From assembly GCA_946184615.1 (NCBI GenBank), contig CAMHFN010000003.1, forward strand, positions 62,001-126,000: a stretch of DNA of 64,000 bases. The letters are read 5' to 3'. Of this stretch, positions 48,575 to 58,240 are shown in pieces (the stretch's first letter is position 1; each line of letters opens with the position of its first letter). Both the position numbers and the translations under genes were made by a program. The DNA comes from an uncultured Bacteroidales bacterium (GTDB lineage Bacteria > Bacteroidota > Bacteroidia > Bacteroidales > F082). The notes under the pieces were generated by a model. The model saw only the letters and a program-made list of their open reading frames with translations. It searched no databases and had not been told where the DNA came from.

Positions 48575-50821
48575 ATGAGTCTTTCAATCGTTTATTGGGT
48601 GTTAGCCGCCTCTATTCTGGCGCTGGCATTTGCTTTCTTCTTCTACAAATCGATGATGAAGGAAGAGGAAGGCACCGATTTAATGAAGAAGATTGCAGCG
48701 CACGTTCGTAAAGGCGCCATGGCTTACCTGAAACAACAGTACAAGGTGGTCATCATTGTCTTTATCGTGCTGGCGATCATTTTCTTCGTCATGAGTCTGT
48801 TCCATTTGCAGAACGGCATCGTTTGGTTTGCCTTCTTGACGGGAGGTTTCTTCTCGGGCTTGGCGGGCTTCTTCGGCATGAAGACGGCCACCTACGCTTC
48901 AGCTCGTACGGCCAATGCGGCTCGTAGAAACCTGAACAGCGGTCTGAAGGTCGCTTTCCGTTCGGGTGCTGTGATGGGCCTCGTCGTGGTGGGTCTTGCC
49001 CTGCTCGACGTGTCCGTGTGGTTCCTGGTTCTGAAAGGCACCAAGCTCCTTGAGATGGTGGGTGCTCAGGCCGACCTCGTGACGATCACCACCACCATGC
49101 TGACCTTCGGTATGGGTGCCTCCACGCAGGCTCTTTTTGCCCGTGTGGGTGGTGGTATCTACACCAAGGCTGCTGACGTGGGTGCTGACCTCGTCGGTAA
49201 GACCGAGTACAACATCCCTGAGGATGACCCGCGTAATCCTGCCACCATCGCCGATAACGTCGGTGACAACGTCGGTGACGTTGCCGGTATGGGCGCTGAC
49301 CTCTATGAGTCCTACGCTGGTTCTATCCTGGCTACCATGGCTTTGGGTGCCTCTGCCTTTGCCACAGCCGCTACACAAAGCGCTGCCGGTGAAGCCATGC
49401 AGCTGAAAGCCGTGTTCGCCCCGATGCTGATCGCCGCCGCGGGTGTGCTCCTTTCATTAATAGGTATTTTCCTTGTCCGCACCAAAGAGAACGCTGGTAT
49501 GAAACAGCTGCTCGGTGCTCTGAGCCGCGGCACCAATACCGCTGCCGTGCTGATTGCTGCTGCTACCTTCGGCATCATGTACTTCCTTTTTGGAAAAGAG
49601 ACCGGCGACTATGCCAACATGTGGTGGCAAACATCACTCTCCGTGGTCGTTGGCCTGCTGGCTGGTGTGATCATCGGAAAGGCTACGGAATATTATACTT
49701 CACAAAGCTACAAACCCACCCAGAAGGTGGCTGAGAGCTCCAAGACAGGTCCCGCTACCGTGATCATCTCCGGTTTGGGTCTGGGTATGCTCTCTACCGC
49801 CATCCCAGTCATTACCGTGGGCGTGGCTATCGTGCTGGCCTACCTCTGCGCCAATGGCTTCAACATTGAGTTCACTGCCGTCAACCTCTCCAGAGGCCTA
49901 TACGGTATTGGTATCGCTGCTGTGGGTATGCTCTCCACCCTGGGGATCACCCTGGCTACCGACGCTTACGGCCCTATTGCCGACAATGCGGGTGGTAACG
50001 CTGAGATGAGCGGCCTCGATCCCGAGGTTCGTAAACGCACCGATGCTCTTGATGCTCTTGGCAACACCACAGCTGCCACGGGTAAGGGTTTCGCCATCGG
50101 CTCTGCCGCTCTGACGGCCTTGGCCCTGCTGGCTTCTTACGTGGAAGAGATCAAGATCGCCTTGCTGCGTGTGGGTGAGGCTACCATGGATATCGGCGAG
50201 AGAGTGGTCAACACCGCTCAAGCTTCGTTGATCGACTTCATGGAGTTCTACCAAGTCAACCTGATGAACCCCGTCGTTCTGGTGGGTATCTTCATCGGTG
50301 CCATGATGGCCTTCGTGTTCTGCGGCATGACGATGAATGCCGTGGGTCGCGCCGCCCAGAAGATGGTTGAAGAGGTGCGCCGTCAATTCAGCACCATCAA
50401 GGGTATCCTCGAAGGTAAGGCTGAACCTGACTACGAGCGTTGCGTGGCCATCTCCACCAAAGGAGCTCAACACGAAATGCTGGTTCCTTCGATCTTGGCA
50501 ATCCTCGTCCCGATTCTCACCGGTCTGATCCTCGGTGTTCCTGGTGTCCTCGGTCTGTTGATCGGTGGTCTCTCCACTGGCTTTGTGCTGGCTGTGTTCA
50601 TGGCCAACTCGGGTGGTGCCTGGGACAATGCCAAGAAGTATGTCGAAGAAGGCAACTTTGGCGGTAAAGGCTCTGACAACCACAAGGCAACCGTCGTTGG
50701 CGACACCGTCGGTGACCCGTTCAAGGATACGTCAGGTCCTTCATTGAACATCCTCATCAAGCTGATGAGCATGGTCTCCATCGTGATGGCTGGATTGACT
50801 GTCACATGTCACCTTCTTTAA
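48575..50821 (+). CDS. hppA: K+-dependent membrane-bound pyrophosphatase (Na+ or H+ pump)
   Basis: A 748-residue, 16-TM-type ion pump that uses pyrophosphate hydrolysis to export Na+ and/or H+. Catalytic signatures are [40 protein letters not shown], the [18 protein letters not shown] loop and the C-terminal [19 protein letters not shown]. In this family an Ala and a Gly in GNTTAAxGKG mark the K+-dependent type, whereas K+-independent pumps have Lys and Thr, so this is K+-dependent. Many such pumps in anaerobes move Na+. Codon use here is GC-rich and regular, as in highly expressed genes. A strong terminator follows. Confidence 0.96.
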   Translation: MSLSIVYWVLAASILALAFAFFFYKSMMKEEEGTDLMKKIAAHVRKGAMAYLKQQYKVVIIVFIVLAIIFFVMSLFHLQNGIVWFAFLTGGFFSGLAGFFGMKTATYASARTANAARRNLNSGLKVAFRSGAVMGLVVVGLALLDVSVWFLVLKGTKLLEMVGAQADLVTITTTMLTFGMGASTQALFARVGGGIYTKAADVGADLVGKTEYNIPEDDPRNPATIADNVGDNVGDVAGMGADLYESYAGSILATMALGASAFATAATQSAAGEAMQLKAVFAPMLIAAAGVLLSLIGIFLVRTKENAGMKQLLGALSRGTNTAAVLIAAATFGIMYFLFGKETGDYANMWWQTSLSVVVGLLAGVIIGKATEYYTSQSYKPTQKVAESSKTGPATVIISGLGLGMLSTAIPVITVGVAIVLAYLCANGFNIEFTAVNLSRGLYGIGIAAVGMLSTLGITLATDAYGPIADNAGGNAEMSGLDPEVRKRTDALDALGNTTAATGKGFAIGSAALTALALLASYVEEIKIALLRVGEATMDIGERVVNTAQASLIDFMEFYQVNLMNPVVLVGIFIGAMMAFVFCGMTMNAVGRAAQKMVEEVRRQFSTIKGILEGKAEPDYERCVAISTKGAQHEMLVPSILAILVPILTGLILGVPGVLGLLIGGLSTGFVLAVFMANSGGAWDNAKKYVEEGNFGGKGSDNHKATVVGDTVGDPFKDTSGPSLNILIKLMSMVSIVMAGLTVTCHLL

Positions 50822-50822
50822 G

Positions 50823-50880
50823 AATTAAGAAGACAGAAGCAAGAAGTAAGAAGCAAAATTGATTCTTGATTCTGACTTCT
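50823..50880. repeat. AGAAGAC-type degenerate repeat tract after hppA
   Basis: AAGAATTAAGAAGACAGAAG and similar units, then a partly complementary GATTCTTGATTCTGACTTCT, which could pair into an imperfect hairpin ahead of the true terminator. Confidence 0.55.
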
Positions 50881-50887
50881 AAAATGG

Positions 50888-50919
50888 GGGATTTGTTCTT
50901 TGACAAATCCCTCTTTTTT
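50888..50919 (+). terminator. Rho-independent terminator of hppA
   Basis: A 9-bp stem (50888-50896 with 50903-50911), 6-nt loop, then a T-run (50914-50919). The T-run abuts the -7 box of the next gene. Confidence 0.88.
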
Positions 50920-50928
50920 GTATCTTTG
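50899..50928 (+). promoter_or_regulatory. Promoter of the CPA2 antiporter gene, overlapping the hppA terminator
   Basis: TTTG (50899-50902) is in the terminator loop and TATCTTTG (50921-50928) follows after 18 nt. The leader (50935-50991) consists of CTTCTAACTC-type pyrimidine repeats. Confidence 0.55.
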
Positions 50929-50930
50929 CA

Positions 50931-50990
50931 CTTCTAACTTCTATCTTCCAACTCCTAACTTCTATCTTCCAACTCCTAACTCCTAACTAA
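50931..50990. repeat. Pyrimidine-rich repeat leader of the CPA2 antiporter gene
   Basis: CTTCTAACTTCTATCTTCCA and AACTCCTAACTTCTATCTTC style repeats with a unit of about 8-10 nt form nearly the whole 5' leader. They are the complement of the AGAAGTT-type tracts elsewhere. Confidence 0.6.
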
Positions 50991-50991
50991 A

Positions 50992-53253
50992 ATGGAATCC
51001 GTTCCCGCACTGTTCTCCGATCTTGCCCTTATTTTGGTTACCGCTGGTATTACTACAGTTATATTCAAATGGTTGAAACAACCGGTTGTGCTGGGCTATA
51101 TCATCGCGGGATTCCTCATCGGGCCGAACTTTGAATGGTTTCCGGTCATCAACGACCATTCCAGCGTGGAAACCTGGAGTGAGATTGGCATGGTGTTCAT
51201 GCTCTTTGGTATCGGCTTGGAATTCAGTTTCAAGAAGTTGAAGAAGGTAGGAGGGACCGTGGGCATCACTGCCATAACAGAGCTCGTCACAATGTGCGTG
51301 GTGGGATTCCTGCTGGGTAAACTCTTGGGCTGGTCGCAAATGGATTGCATTTTCCTGGGTGCCATGTTGTCGATTTCCTCAACCACCATCATTGCCAAAG
51401 CCTTTGAGGATATGAAGCTTTATCGCGAGAAGTTCAGTGGCAATGTCATTGGCGAGTTGGTAGTGGAGGACTTGGAAGCGGTGTTGCTGATGGTCATCCT
51501 ATCCACCTTGGCCGTGAGTCGGACCTTTGACGGGATGCAGCTGCTTTACAGCATGTTGAAACTAGGGTTCTTCTTGTTGATCTGGTTTATCGGTGGCATC
51601 TTCCTCGTTCCGACCGTGTTGCGTTGGTCCAGAAAGTTCATGTCGGAGGAAACTTTGACGGTGTTTGCCGTAGGTCTTTGTTTCCTGATGGTCGTTTTGG
51701 CCAACTTGGCAGGTTTCTCTTCGGCTTTGGGAGCTTTCATCATGGGCTCTATTTTGGCAGAGACCCTCGAGGCTGAGATGATTCATAAACTTACTACGCC
51801 TATCAAAAACCTTTTTGGCGCGGTGTTCTTCGTCTCTGTGGGTATGATGGTGGATCCTCAGATTCTTGTGAATTACTGGTGGCAGATCCTGGTCATCACT
51901 GTGGTATTGCTCATCTTCAAGCCTTTGAGCAATGTGGTTGGACGTTTGATTGCCGGATTGGGCCTAAAGCAGTCGATTCAAGGGGGCTTTTGTTTCAGCC
52001 AGATCGGTGAGTTTTCCTTTATTATCGCCACATTGGGTCTGAGCTATGGGGTGATTGACGAGTTCCTTTATCCCATCATCGTGTCAGTGTCCATTATCAC
52101 CACGTTCTTGACCCCATACGCCATCAAGGCAGCCCTGCCGACCTACCGTTGGTTGAGCCATCGGATCTCGCCCCAATGGCTGAAACGGCTGGAGAATAAG
52201 GAAAGCGGTATCAAGGTGAAAAGCGGTAAGAAGGTGAGCATGGCTAGTTTCCTTGGACGGCAGGCGAAGCACATCATCATCTATGTGGCCATTGTCATTG
52301 CCGTGCTGTTCATCTGTTTCTGGGTGGGTTCCGAAATCATGGTTTATATCCGTGGATTGTGGGGCGTTGCCATCAGTGCCGCCATCACTTTAGTACTGGT
52401 TTCCCCCTTCCTTTGGGCCATCGGTTTTAGGCATACCTTGATGAATACGACAAAGAAACTCATGGAGAACAACCGGTTCAACCAAACCACCATTCTTGCG
52501 GTTTTCATCATCCGCTTCATTATCGTATGGGTGGTCTCCACTTCGGTGATGCGTCATTTCTTCACTGCGGGTTTCTGGTCACATCTGGGCGTGGGATCAC
52601 CGTATTTTCGTTTGATTAATATTGGAATGGCACTGGTTTACACCATCCTGCTCCGAGTGCTTAGTCCTGCCATGAAGTTCCATAAACGCATTGAGGAGCG
52701 ATTTACAGAAAACCTCAACAAACGACAATCATCGCAAGTGTTTGCCATTCCTGAGATTTTGCAGGAAAACTGCCATTTGCAGAAGATGACTCTTAGTCCT
52801 GATAGTGTTTATTCGGGAAAACTGATTAAGGAAACGGACTTCCGCGACAATTTTAATGTGAGTGTTGTCAGTGTAGAGCGGGGCAAGCATGTCTATGAGC
52901 TTCCGCATTCCGATTTCCAGCTGTTCCCTTACGATAAGATCACTTTTGTAGGCCATGAAGATCATCTGCGCCTCCTGTTGGGTAGGATAGAGGCGTTTGA
53001 TGAAACCTTGATTCAGGAGCACGATGAGAGCGATGTCGATCTGTACAAGGTGGAGGTCCAGCCGGATAGTCCTTACGTGGGCGTGGCCCTGATGGATTCT
53101 GGCCTGGCTGAGAACTTTGAAGCTATGATTATCGCCATTGAGCGCGAAGGACATTTTATTTTGAATCCTTCGGCCAAGATCACCTTCCAACCCAATGACA
53201 CGGTATGGTTCGTTGCCCAGAAATCCAAAGCCGAAATCCTCATCCATTCTTAA
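50992..53253 (+). CDS. CPA2 family cation:proton antiporter with C-terminal TrkA-C (RCK) domains
   Basis: A 753-residue protein. The membrane domain (about 1-400) shows VVLGYIIAGFLIGPNFEWFP, IGMVFMLFGIGLEFSFKKLK, SISSTTIIAKAFED, ELVVEDLEAVLLMVIL, the AGFSSALGAFIMGSILAET segment and FSQIGEFSFIIATLGL, all typical of KefB/KefC- and GerN-like CPA2 antiporters. Further hydrophobic helices lie between about 420 and 550. The cytoplasmic end has two TrkA-C-like ligand-sensing modules (about 590-665 and 675-753). It should exchange Na+ or K+ for H+ and be gated by a ligand such as a nucleotide. Its position after a Na+/H+-pumping pyrophosphatase suggests shared ion homeostasis; each has its own promoter. 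Confidence 0.9.
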   Translation: MESVPALFSDLALILVTAGITTVIFKWLKQPVVLGYIIAGFLIGPNFEWFPVINDHSSVETWSEIGMVFMLFGIGLEFSFKKLKKVGGTVGITAITELVTMCVVGFLLGKLLGWSQMDCIFLGAMLSISSTTIIAKAFEDMKLYREKFSGNVIGELVVEDLEAVLLMVILSTLAVSRTFDGMQLLYSMLKLGFFLLIWFIGGIFLVPTVLRWSRKFMSEETLTVFAVGLCFLMVVLANLAGFSSALGAFIMGSILAETLEAEMIHKLTTPIKNLFGAVFFVSVGMMVDPQILVNYWWQILVITVVLLIFKPLSNVVGRLIAGLGLKQSIQGGFCFSQIGEFSFIIATLGLSYGVIDEFLYPIIVSVSIITTFLTPYAIKAALPTYRWLSHRISPQWLKRLENKESGIKVKSGKKVSMASFLGRQAKHIIIYVAIVIAVLFICFWVGSEIMVYIRGLWGVAISAAITLVLVSPFLWAIGFRHTLMNTTKKLMENNRFNQTTILAVFIIRFIIVWVVSTSVMRHFFTAGFWSHLGVGSPYFRLINIGMALVYTILLRVLSPAMKFHKRIEERFTENLNKRQSSQVFAIPEILQENCHLQKMTLSPDSVYSGKLIKETDFRDNFNVSVVSVERGKHVYELPHSDFQLFPYDKITFVGHEDHLRLLLGRIEAFDETLIQEHDESDVDLYKVEVQPDSPYVGVALMDSGLAENFEAMIIAIEREGHFILNPSAKITFQPNDTVWFVAQKSKAEILIHS

Positions 53254-53277
53254 CCTCTGTCTCCTGCCTTCCCAAAA

Positions 53278-55305
53278 ATGATTGTCTGTATTGCCGAAAA
53301 GCCGAGTGTAGCGCGTGACATTGCGAAAGTGCTTGGAGCCACCCAAGCCCATGAGGGCTATATGGAAGGTAACGGCTACCAGGTGACGTGGACGTTTGGC
53401 CATCTTTGTACACTGAAGGAACCCCATGACTATTCCGACCAATGGAAGGCCTGGGCTTTGACACGATTGCCGATGATTCCGCAACGCTTTGGGATCAAAT
53501 TGATTGCCGACAAAGGGGTGGAAAAACAATTCAAGATCATTGAGTCTTTGTTCCAAAAAGCAGATGAAATTATAAACTGTGGCGATGCAGGCCAAGAAGG
53601 GGAACTCATCCAACGTTGGGTGATGCAGAAAGCGCAGGTGAAATGCCCTGTGAAACGTCTGTGGATTTCCTCCCTGACCGAAGAATCGATTCGGGAAGGT
53701 TTTAAAACGCTCAAAGACCAATCGGGATATCAGTCACTTTACGAAGCAGGACTCTCGCGTGCCATCGGTGACTGGATGTTGGGCATGAACGCTACACGTC
53801 TTTACACCTTGAAATACGGCCAAAACCGTCAAGTGCTCTCCATTGGACGGGTTCAGACTCCGACGCTTGCTTTGATTGTGAATCGTTATCAGGAAATACA
53901 GAACTTCAAACCAGAAGCCTATTGGGTGCTCTCCACCCTGTATCGCGATACCGTTTTCACAGCCACTAAAGGCAAATATGGCTCTGTTGAAGAAGGACAA
54001 AAAGATCTTCAAAGCATTGAAGGAAAAGATTTTATTGTTACAGGTATTGACACTAAGAGTGGCAAGGAGGCTCCACCTCGTTTGTACGACTTGACTTCGT
54101 TGCAGGTGGAATGCAACAAGAAGTACAACATGTCGGCAGACCAAACCTTGCAGACGATACAAAGCCTTTATGAGAAAAAGTATACCACCTATCCACGTGT
54201 CGATACCACCTATCTGAGTGATGACATCTATCCCAAGTGCCCCGACATCTTGGCGAAACTGACCAACTATGCTGAATACACTGCGTTTTTGGCGGGTAAG
54301 AAACTGCCCAAGAGCAAGAAGGTGTTCGACAACAGCAAGGTCACCGACCACCATGCCATCATTCCGACAGGCGTGGTGCCAACGGGATTGTCGTTTGCAG
54401 AGCAGCAGGTATATGATGAGATATGTCGCCATTTCATTGCCGTGTTCTATCCGGACTGCCAGTTTGCAACGACCACCGTTCTTGGAAAAGTGGAGGAGGT
54501 GGAGTTCAAGACTTCGGGCAAGCAGATTCTCGTTCCAGGTTGGCGTGAGGTCATCAAGCCGATGAAGCAGGAAGAAGAAAAGAAGGAAGGTGAGGACGAG
54601 GAGAAGACATTGCCCATCTTTGTGAAGGGCGAGCACGGACTGCATCAGCCGCAGCTGGCTGAGAAGTGGACCTCGCCGCCGAAGCCTTACACCGAAGCCA
54701 CCTTGTTGCGTGCTATGGAAACGGCGGGCAAGTTGGTCGATGATGAGTCTTTGCGCGAGGTGATGAAGGAAAACGGCATCGGTCGGCCTTCCACGCGTGC
54801 GGCCATCATCGAGACCTTGTTCAAACGCAACTACATCAAAAAGAACCGCAAAAGTTTGGAACCAACGCCAACGGGCATTGAACTCATTGGGCTTATCCAT
54901 GAAGAACTGCTGAAAAGTGCCGAACTCACGGGTATTTGGGAAAAGAAACTCCGTGAGATTGAACAGCACAAATATGAGGCGCGGCAGTTCTTAGACGAAC
55001 TGAAGCAAATGGTGACGGAGATTGTCACTACGGTGATGCTAGATAATAGTAACCGACGTGTTGCGGCGGCAGTGGCGGAGGAGAAATCCAAGAAAGCAGC
55101 GCCCAAGAAAAGCACGACATCGAAAACCAAGAAAACTGCGGAAGGGACTACCCCTCGAAGAGATGCCATGACTTCCCAGACAAATCCTGATGCCATTATT
55201 GGGCAGCCTTGTCCATTGTGTGGGAAGGGCTATATCATTAAAGGTAAAACCGCCTACGGCTGCTCCGAATGGAAGAACGGCTGCAATTGGCGAAAAACCT
55301 TTTAA
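53278..55305 (+). CDS. topB: DNA topoisomerase III
   Basis: A 675-residue type IA topoisomerase that relaxes negative supercoils and decatenates DNA through a transient 5'-phosphotyrosine link. The TOPRIM domain starts MIVCIAEKPSVARDIAKVLG and contains NCGDAGQEGELIQRW. The active-site tyrosine is Tyr305 in KYTTYPRVDTTYLSDDI. A Lys/Ala-rich spacer near 600-640 leads to a zinc ribbon (CPLCGKGYIIKGKTAYGCSE). The length is typical of the plasmid- and chromosome-borne topB of this phylum. It lies 24 nt after the antiporter gene and ends 3 nt before the converging pncB stop. Confidence 0.95.
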   Translation: MIVCIAEKPSVARDIAKVLGATQAHEGYMEGNGYQVTWTFGHLCTLKEPHDYSDQWKAWALTRLPMIPQRFGIKLIADKGVEKQFKIIESLFQKADEIINCGDAGQEGELIQRWVMQKAQVKCPVKRLWISSLTEESIREGFKTLKDQSGYQSLYEAGLSRAIGDWMLGMNATRLYTLKYGQNRQVLSIGRVQTPTLALIVNRYQEIQNFKPEAYWVLSTLYRDTVFTATKGKYGSVEEGQKDLQSIEGKDFIVTGIDTKSGKEAPPRLYDLTSLQVECNKKYNMSADQTLQTIQSLYEKKYTTYPRVDTTYLSDDIYPKCPDILAKLTNYAEYTAFLAGKKLPKSKKVFDNSKVTDHHAIIPTGVVPTGLSFAEQQVYDEICRHFIAVFYPDCQFATTTVLGKVEEVEFKTSGKQILVPGWREVIKPMKQEEEKKEGEDEEKTLPIFVKGEHGLHQPQLAEKWTSPPKPYTEATLLRAMETAGKLVDDESLREVMKENGIGRPSTRAAIIETLFKRNYIKKNRKSLEPTPTGIELIGLIHEELLKSAELTGIWEKKLREIEQHKYEARQFLDELKQMVTEIVTTVMLDNSNRRVAAAVAEEKSKKAAPKKSTTSKTKKTAEGTTPRRDAMTSQTNPDAIIGQPCPLCGKGYIIKGKTAYGCSEWKNGCNWRKTF

Positions 55306-55308
55306 CTT

Positions 55309-56502
55309 TTATCTAATCTCCAGCGTCTTCTTGCAAATCTCGATTTCTTCAGGATCACCGGTGTATTTCCCGAGGTCGTCACTCAGTTTGACCACCTTCT
55401 TCCATGTACGTTTCTCCGTGATCTTGGCGGCGGTGAGCTTCACTACGATGTTCATGGCCTTGACGTTGTCGATGTCGCAGGTGAGGTGGGTGCCTATGCC
55501 GTAGGAGTCTTGCATCCTTCCGGCCACAGCCTCGTGGATGGCAATAGCCTCGTCGACGTTTAATCCGTTGCTAAAGATGATGGACTTCTGCGCTGGGTCG
55601 ATGCCGAGTTCCTTGTATTTGGCGATGATTTCCTCCAAGGCTTCGTAGTTGTCGCCGCTGTCGACACGCAAACCATCAAACAACTTGGCATGAAGCTGGG
55701 TAAAGTTCTGGAAGAATGCCTTGCGGGTGTACGTGTCATAGAGGAACACACCCAGACTGCCGGCATACACTTCTTGCCAATAGTCCATGGCCAGGTAGTT
55801 GGCCTCGTTGTAACCGTACAAGGAGCAGGTCTCGATGAATTGGTGGCTCATGGTTCCGATGGGGGTGAGGTCGTATTTCATGGCCAACAGCACGTTGCTG
55901 GTACCTACGAAGCAGGTCTTGGTGAACTGCTTCTGGGCCTCGATAAACGAACGGATGACCAAGTCTTGATGCTCAAACGAGAAACGGCGACGTGTGCCGA
56001 AGTCGCTGAATTTCACACCGTTGCCTATTAAACGGATCGCTTTCGCATAGGATTTCTGGTATTCTTTCTCGGCATCGTAATGTTCAAATTCGCCTTTCAT
56101 TTCATGCATCATCTCCGATACGGTAGCCAAGATGGGCATCTCCCAAAACACCGTGCGCCACAGCAAGCCTGTCACCTGGATGTGGAGATGGCCTTCCTCG
56201 TCTTGGCTCACCTCGACCTCTGAGGGCCTCATGTGGAAACCTTTCAGGAAAGTAAAGAACCACAACGGGAAATAGTAGCATTTGCGCTTTATGAAGCGCA
56301 CTTCCTCGTTGGTGATCCGAATGTTGCCATAGAGGTCGAACTGTTCCCGGAGTTTCTCGGCAAAACCTTTGGGATATACAGTATTATTACGATCTACAAA
56401 AGTGTATTGTCCAATAGCTCTTGGAAACTTTTGTAGATAAGCATAGCATACACTAAAGGTATATAAGTCGTTGTCGAGTAGACTGGTGATGTATTGTTTC
56501 AT
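55309..56502 (-). CDS. pncB: Nicotinate phosphoribosyltransferase
   Basis: A 397-residue NAD-salvage enzyme that joins nicotinate and PRPP to nicotinate mononucleotide, with ATP. Family features: SLLDNDLYTFSVCYAYLQKF at the start, EFSDFGTRRRFSFEHQD-like KFSDFGTRRRFSFEHQDLV, FVGTSNVLLAMKYDLTPIGT with the catalytic His in MSHQF, GLRVDSGDNYEALEEII and FSNGLNVDEAIAIHEAV. It is the last gene of a run DUF47-PiT-DUF47-pncB with an 11-nt gap, so its supply may be tied to phosphate uptake. No palindrome like that of the Nudix regulator was seen upstream. Confidence 0.95.
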   Translation of the reverse strand: MKQYITSLLDNDLYTFSVCYAYLQKFPRAIGQYTFVDRNNTVYPKGFAEKLREQFDLYGNIRITNEEVRFIKRKCYYFPLWFFTFLKGFHMRPSEVEVSQDEEGHLHIQVTGLLWRTVFWEMPILATVSEMMHEMKGEFEHYDAEKEYQKSYAKAIRLIGNGVKFSDFGTRRRFSFEHQDLVIRSFIEAQKQFTKTCFVGTSNVLLAMKYDLTPIGTMSHQFIETCSLYGYNEANYLAMDYWQEVYAGSLGVFLYDTYTRKAFFQNFTQLHAKLFDGLRVDSGDNYEALEEIIAKYKELGIDPAQKSIIFSNGLNVDEAIAIHEAVAGRMQDSYGIGTHLTCDIDNVKAMNIVVKLTAAKITEKRTWKKVVKLSDDLGKYTGDPEEIEICKKTLEIR

Positions 56503-56513
56503 ATCTCTAAATT

Positions 56514-57167
56514 CTAAATTTTACTAATGATGCTTCTGATTTCGTCTGAGATATATTTCACAGAGTTGGTTGTGTTTTCAAGGACTTGCACCAGGTCTTT
56601 GCGAATCATGATTTCGGTGAGACTGTAGTGCTGGGAGAACAGTTTGCTGATGAATTTGCCATAGAGATCGTCGTTTTCGTTTTCAATCGACTTGATTTCA
56701 TGGCAAAGACGGCTGATTTCCTTTCGTTTCTCAGGGTTGTCCGTGAACTCCAGGTTGTGGATGATGGTGTTCAAGCTATCGGCAGCGAACATGATGTTGT
56801 CGGTCATGGTGGTGAGATCCTCGTCGATGTCAGTAAAGCGACGGGTGAGGATAATGTTGGCCGAATCGTCGATGCGGTCAAGGAAGGTGTCCATCATTTC
56901 GGCAAGCTCATGCACATCTTCACGTTCAAAGGGAGTCAAAACCGTGCTGAACAACTGACTGTAAAACAGACGCAACACCTCGTCGCCATCGGTCTCGCAT
57001 TCCTTGATTTCTTTCTTCAAGTTCTCAAGTCGCTGCAGATCGGTCTCGGCAACCATCTGGCGCAAGAGCTTTGAGGCTTTGCTGATGTAGTCTGCCTGCT
57101 GGATGTAGAGCGGGTAGAATTTTTTTTCCTTGGGGACAAAAAACTGGAAGAAACTGTTGAGACTCAT
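56514..57167 (-). CDS. DUF47 (PhoU-like) phosphate transport accessory protein, second copy
   Basis: A 217-residue all-helical protein of the DUF47 family, distant relatives of PhoU that partner Pit-type transporters. Signatures are FFQFFVPKEKKFYPLYIQQA, KECETDGDEVLRLFYSQLF, TVLTPFEREDVHELAEMMDT with the conserved FEREDV, and LDRIDDSANIIL. The ATG at 57165-57167 was chosen; the open frame upstream overlaps the transporter gene. It begins 5 nt after the PiT stop. It should modulate the transporter's activity or metal-phosphate binding. Confidence 0.88.
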   Translation of the reverse strand: MSLNSFFQFFVPKEKKFYPLYIQQADYISKASKLLRQMVAETDLQRLENLKKEIKECETDGDEVLRLFYSQLFSTVLTPFEREDVHELAEMMDTFLDRIDDSANIILTRRFTDIDEDLTTMTDNIMFAADSLNTIIHNLEFTDNPEKRKEISRLCHEIKSIENENDDLYGKFISKLFSQHYSLTEIMIRKDLVQVLENTTNSVKYISDEIRSIISKI

Positions 57168-57172
57168 GGCAT

Positions 57173-58240
57173 TCAGTGGGGTAGGAGGTTGAACAACATA
57201 TTGAGGACACCACTGATGACCAGAGGCACAGGGATGGTGAGAATCCAGGATAGGACGATGCGCTTGGCGGTGACCCATTTCACCGATTTCACACCATCGG
57301 TGAGGCCTACGCCAATGACACCACCTGTGATGGTGTGGGTGGTGCTCACGGGGATACCCATGAATGAGGTGGCGATGAGGGTGGTGGCACCGGCAAACTC
57401 AGCAGAGAAACCGCGTATCGGAGTGATTTTTGAGAGGCCACCGCCCATGGTCTTGATGACGTTTTTGCCACCGATCAAGATGCCTAACGACATGATGACG
57501 TAGCAGACCACAGCCAGGATGTCGGGGATGTGGAAGCCCAAACTGCTGTCGTAGAAGTTGCCGATGAAATCCCGCATGGCCGGGCTGACGCCTTGGGTGG
57601 TGAACACGCTGGCCATAAGGATGGCGATGATACCCATGGTCTTGGGTGCATCGTTGGAGCCGTGACCGATGCAGAATGCTGCGGTAGAGAAATGCTGCAA
57701 GACCTTAAAGATCTTGTCCACCCGCTTACGAGGGCTTTTCTTGAAGATCCGTAGGAAGAGGCATTCGAGGAAAAAGCCCAGGAACAAGCCGATCAAGGGG
57801 GAAAGAACAATGAAGGCCAAGGTGAGAATGATGGGTTTGGCATGCAATACGCCGCTCCCGTTGACGAACCATGCCGCTCCAATGATGCCGCCGATGAGGG
57901 CGTGCGAGGTGGAGATGGGCATGCCGTTGCGCGTGCAGATGGCCACCCAGATGGCAGCACCGATGAGGGCAGACAGCACCAGATAGGGGTTGATGACGTT
58001 CTGATCGGCAAAGTTGGCCATGGTGTTACCCACCTCGAACTGTTGGTTCAAAATCAGTCTGATAAAGATAAAGGCGGTGAACTCCCAGAAGGAGGCCCAG
58101 ATGATGGCTTGCAAAGGCGTCATCACTTTGGTGGCGATGATGGTAGAGATCGAGTTGGCCGCATCGTTCATGCCGTTGAGGAACGTGAACACGAGGGCCA
58201 GTACAATCGAGAGGATGATGGCTATGGTCAAGAGGTTCAT
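57173..58240 (-). CDS. Inorganic phosphate transporter, PiT family
   Basis: A 355-residue inner-membrane protein with two homologous halves, each carrying the PiT signature: FLNGMNDAANSISTIIATKV near residue 25 and CIGHGSNDAPKTMGIIAILM near 185; repeats RNGMPISTSHALIGGIIGAA and MGIPVSTTHTITGGVIGVGL follow the same duplicated pattern. It takes up metal phosphate or Pi with H+ or Na+. The ATG at 58238-58240 overlaps the upstream DUF47 stop by one base (TGATG); the GTG one codon earlier is also possible. Two different DUF47 genes flank it. Confidence 0.92.
   Translation of the reverse strand: MNLLTIAIILSIVLALVFTFLNGMNDAANSISTIIATKVMTPLQAIIWASFWEFTAFIFIRLILNQQFEVGNTMANFADQNVINPYLVLSALIGAAIWVAICTRNGMPISTSHALIGGIIGAAWFVNGSGVLHAKPIILTLAFIVLSPLIGLFLGFFLECLFLRIFKKSPRKRVDKIFKVLQHFSTAAFCIGHGSNDAPKTMGIIAILMASVFTTQGVSPAMRDFIGNFYDSSLGFHIPDILAVVCYVIMSLGILIGGKNVIKTMGGGLSKITPIRGFSAEFAGATTLIATSFMGIPVSTTHTITGGVIGVGLTDGVKSVKWVTAKRIVLSWILTIPVPLVISGVLNMLFNLLPH

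Noticed and set aside
53734-54969. Long antisense open frame of about 411 codons opposite topB
   Set aside because: The plus-strand topoisomerase III is unmistakable; the antisense product shows no family features and no promoter.
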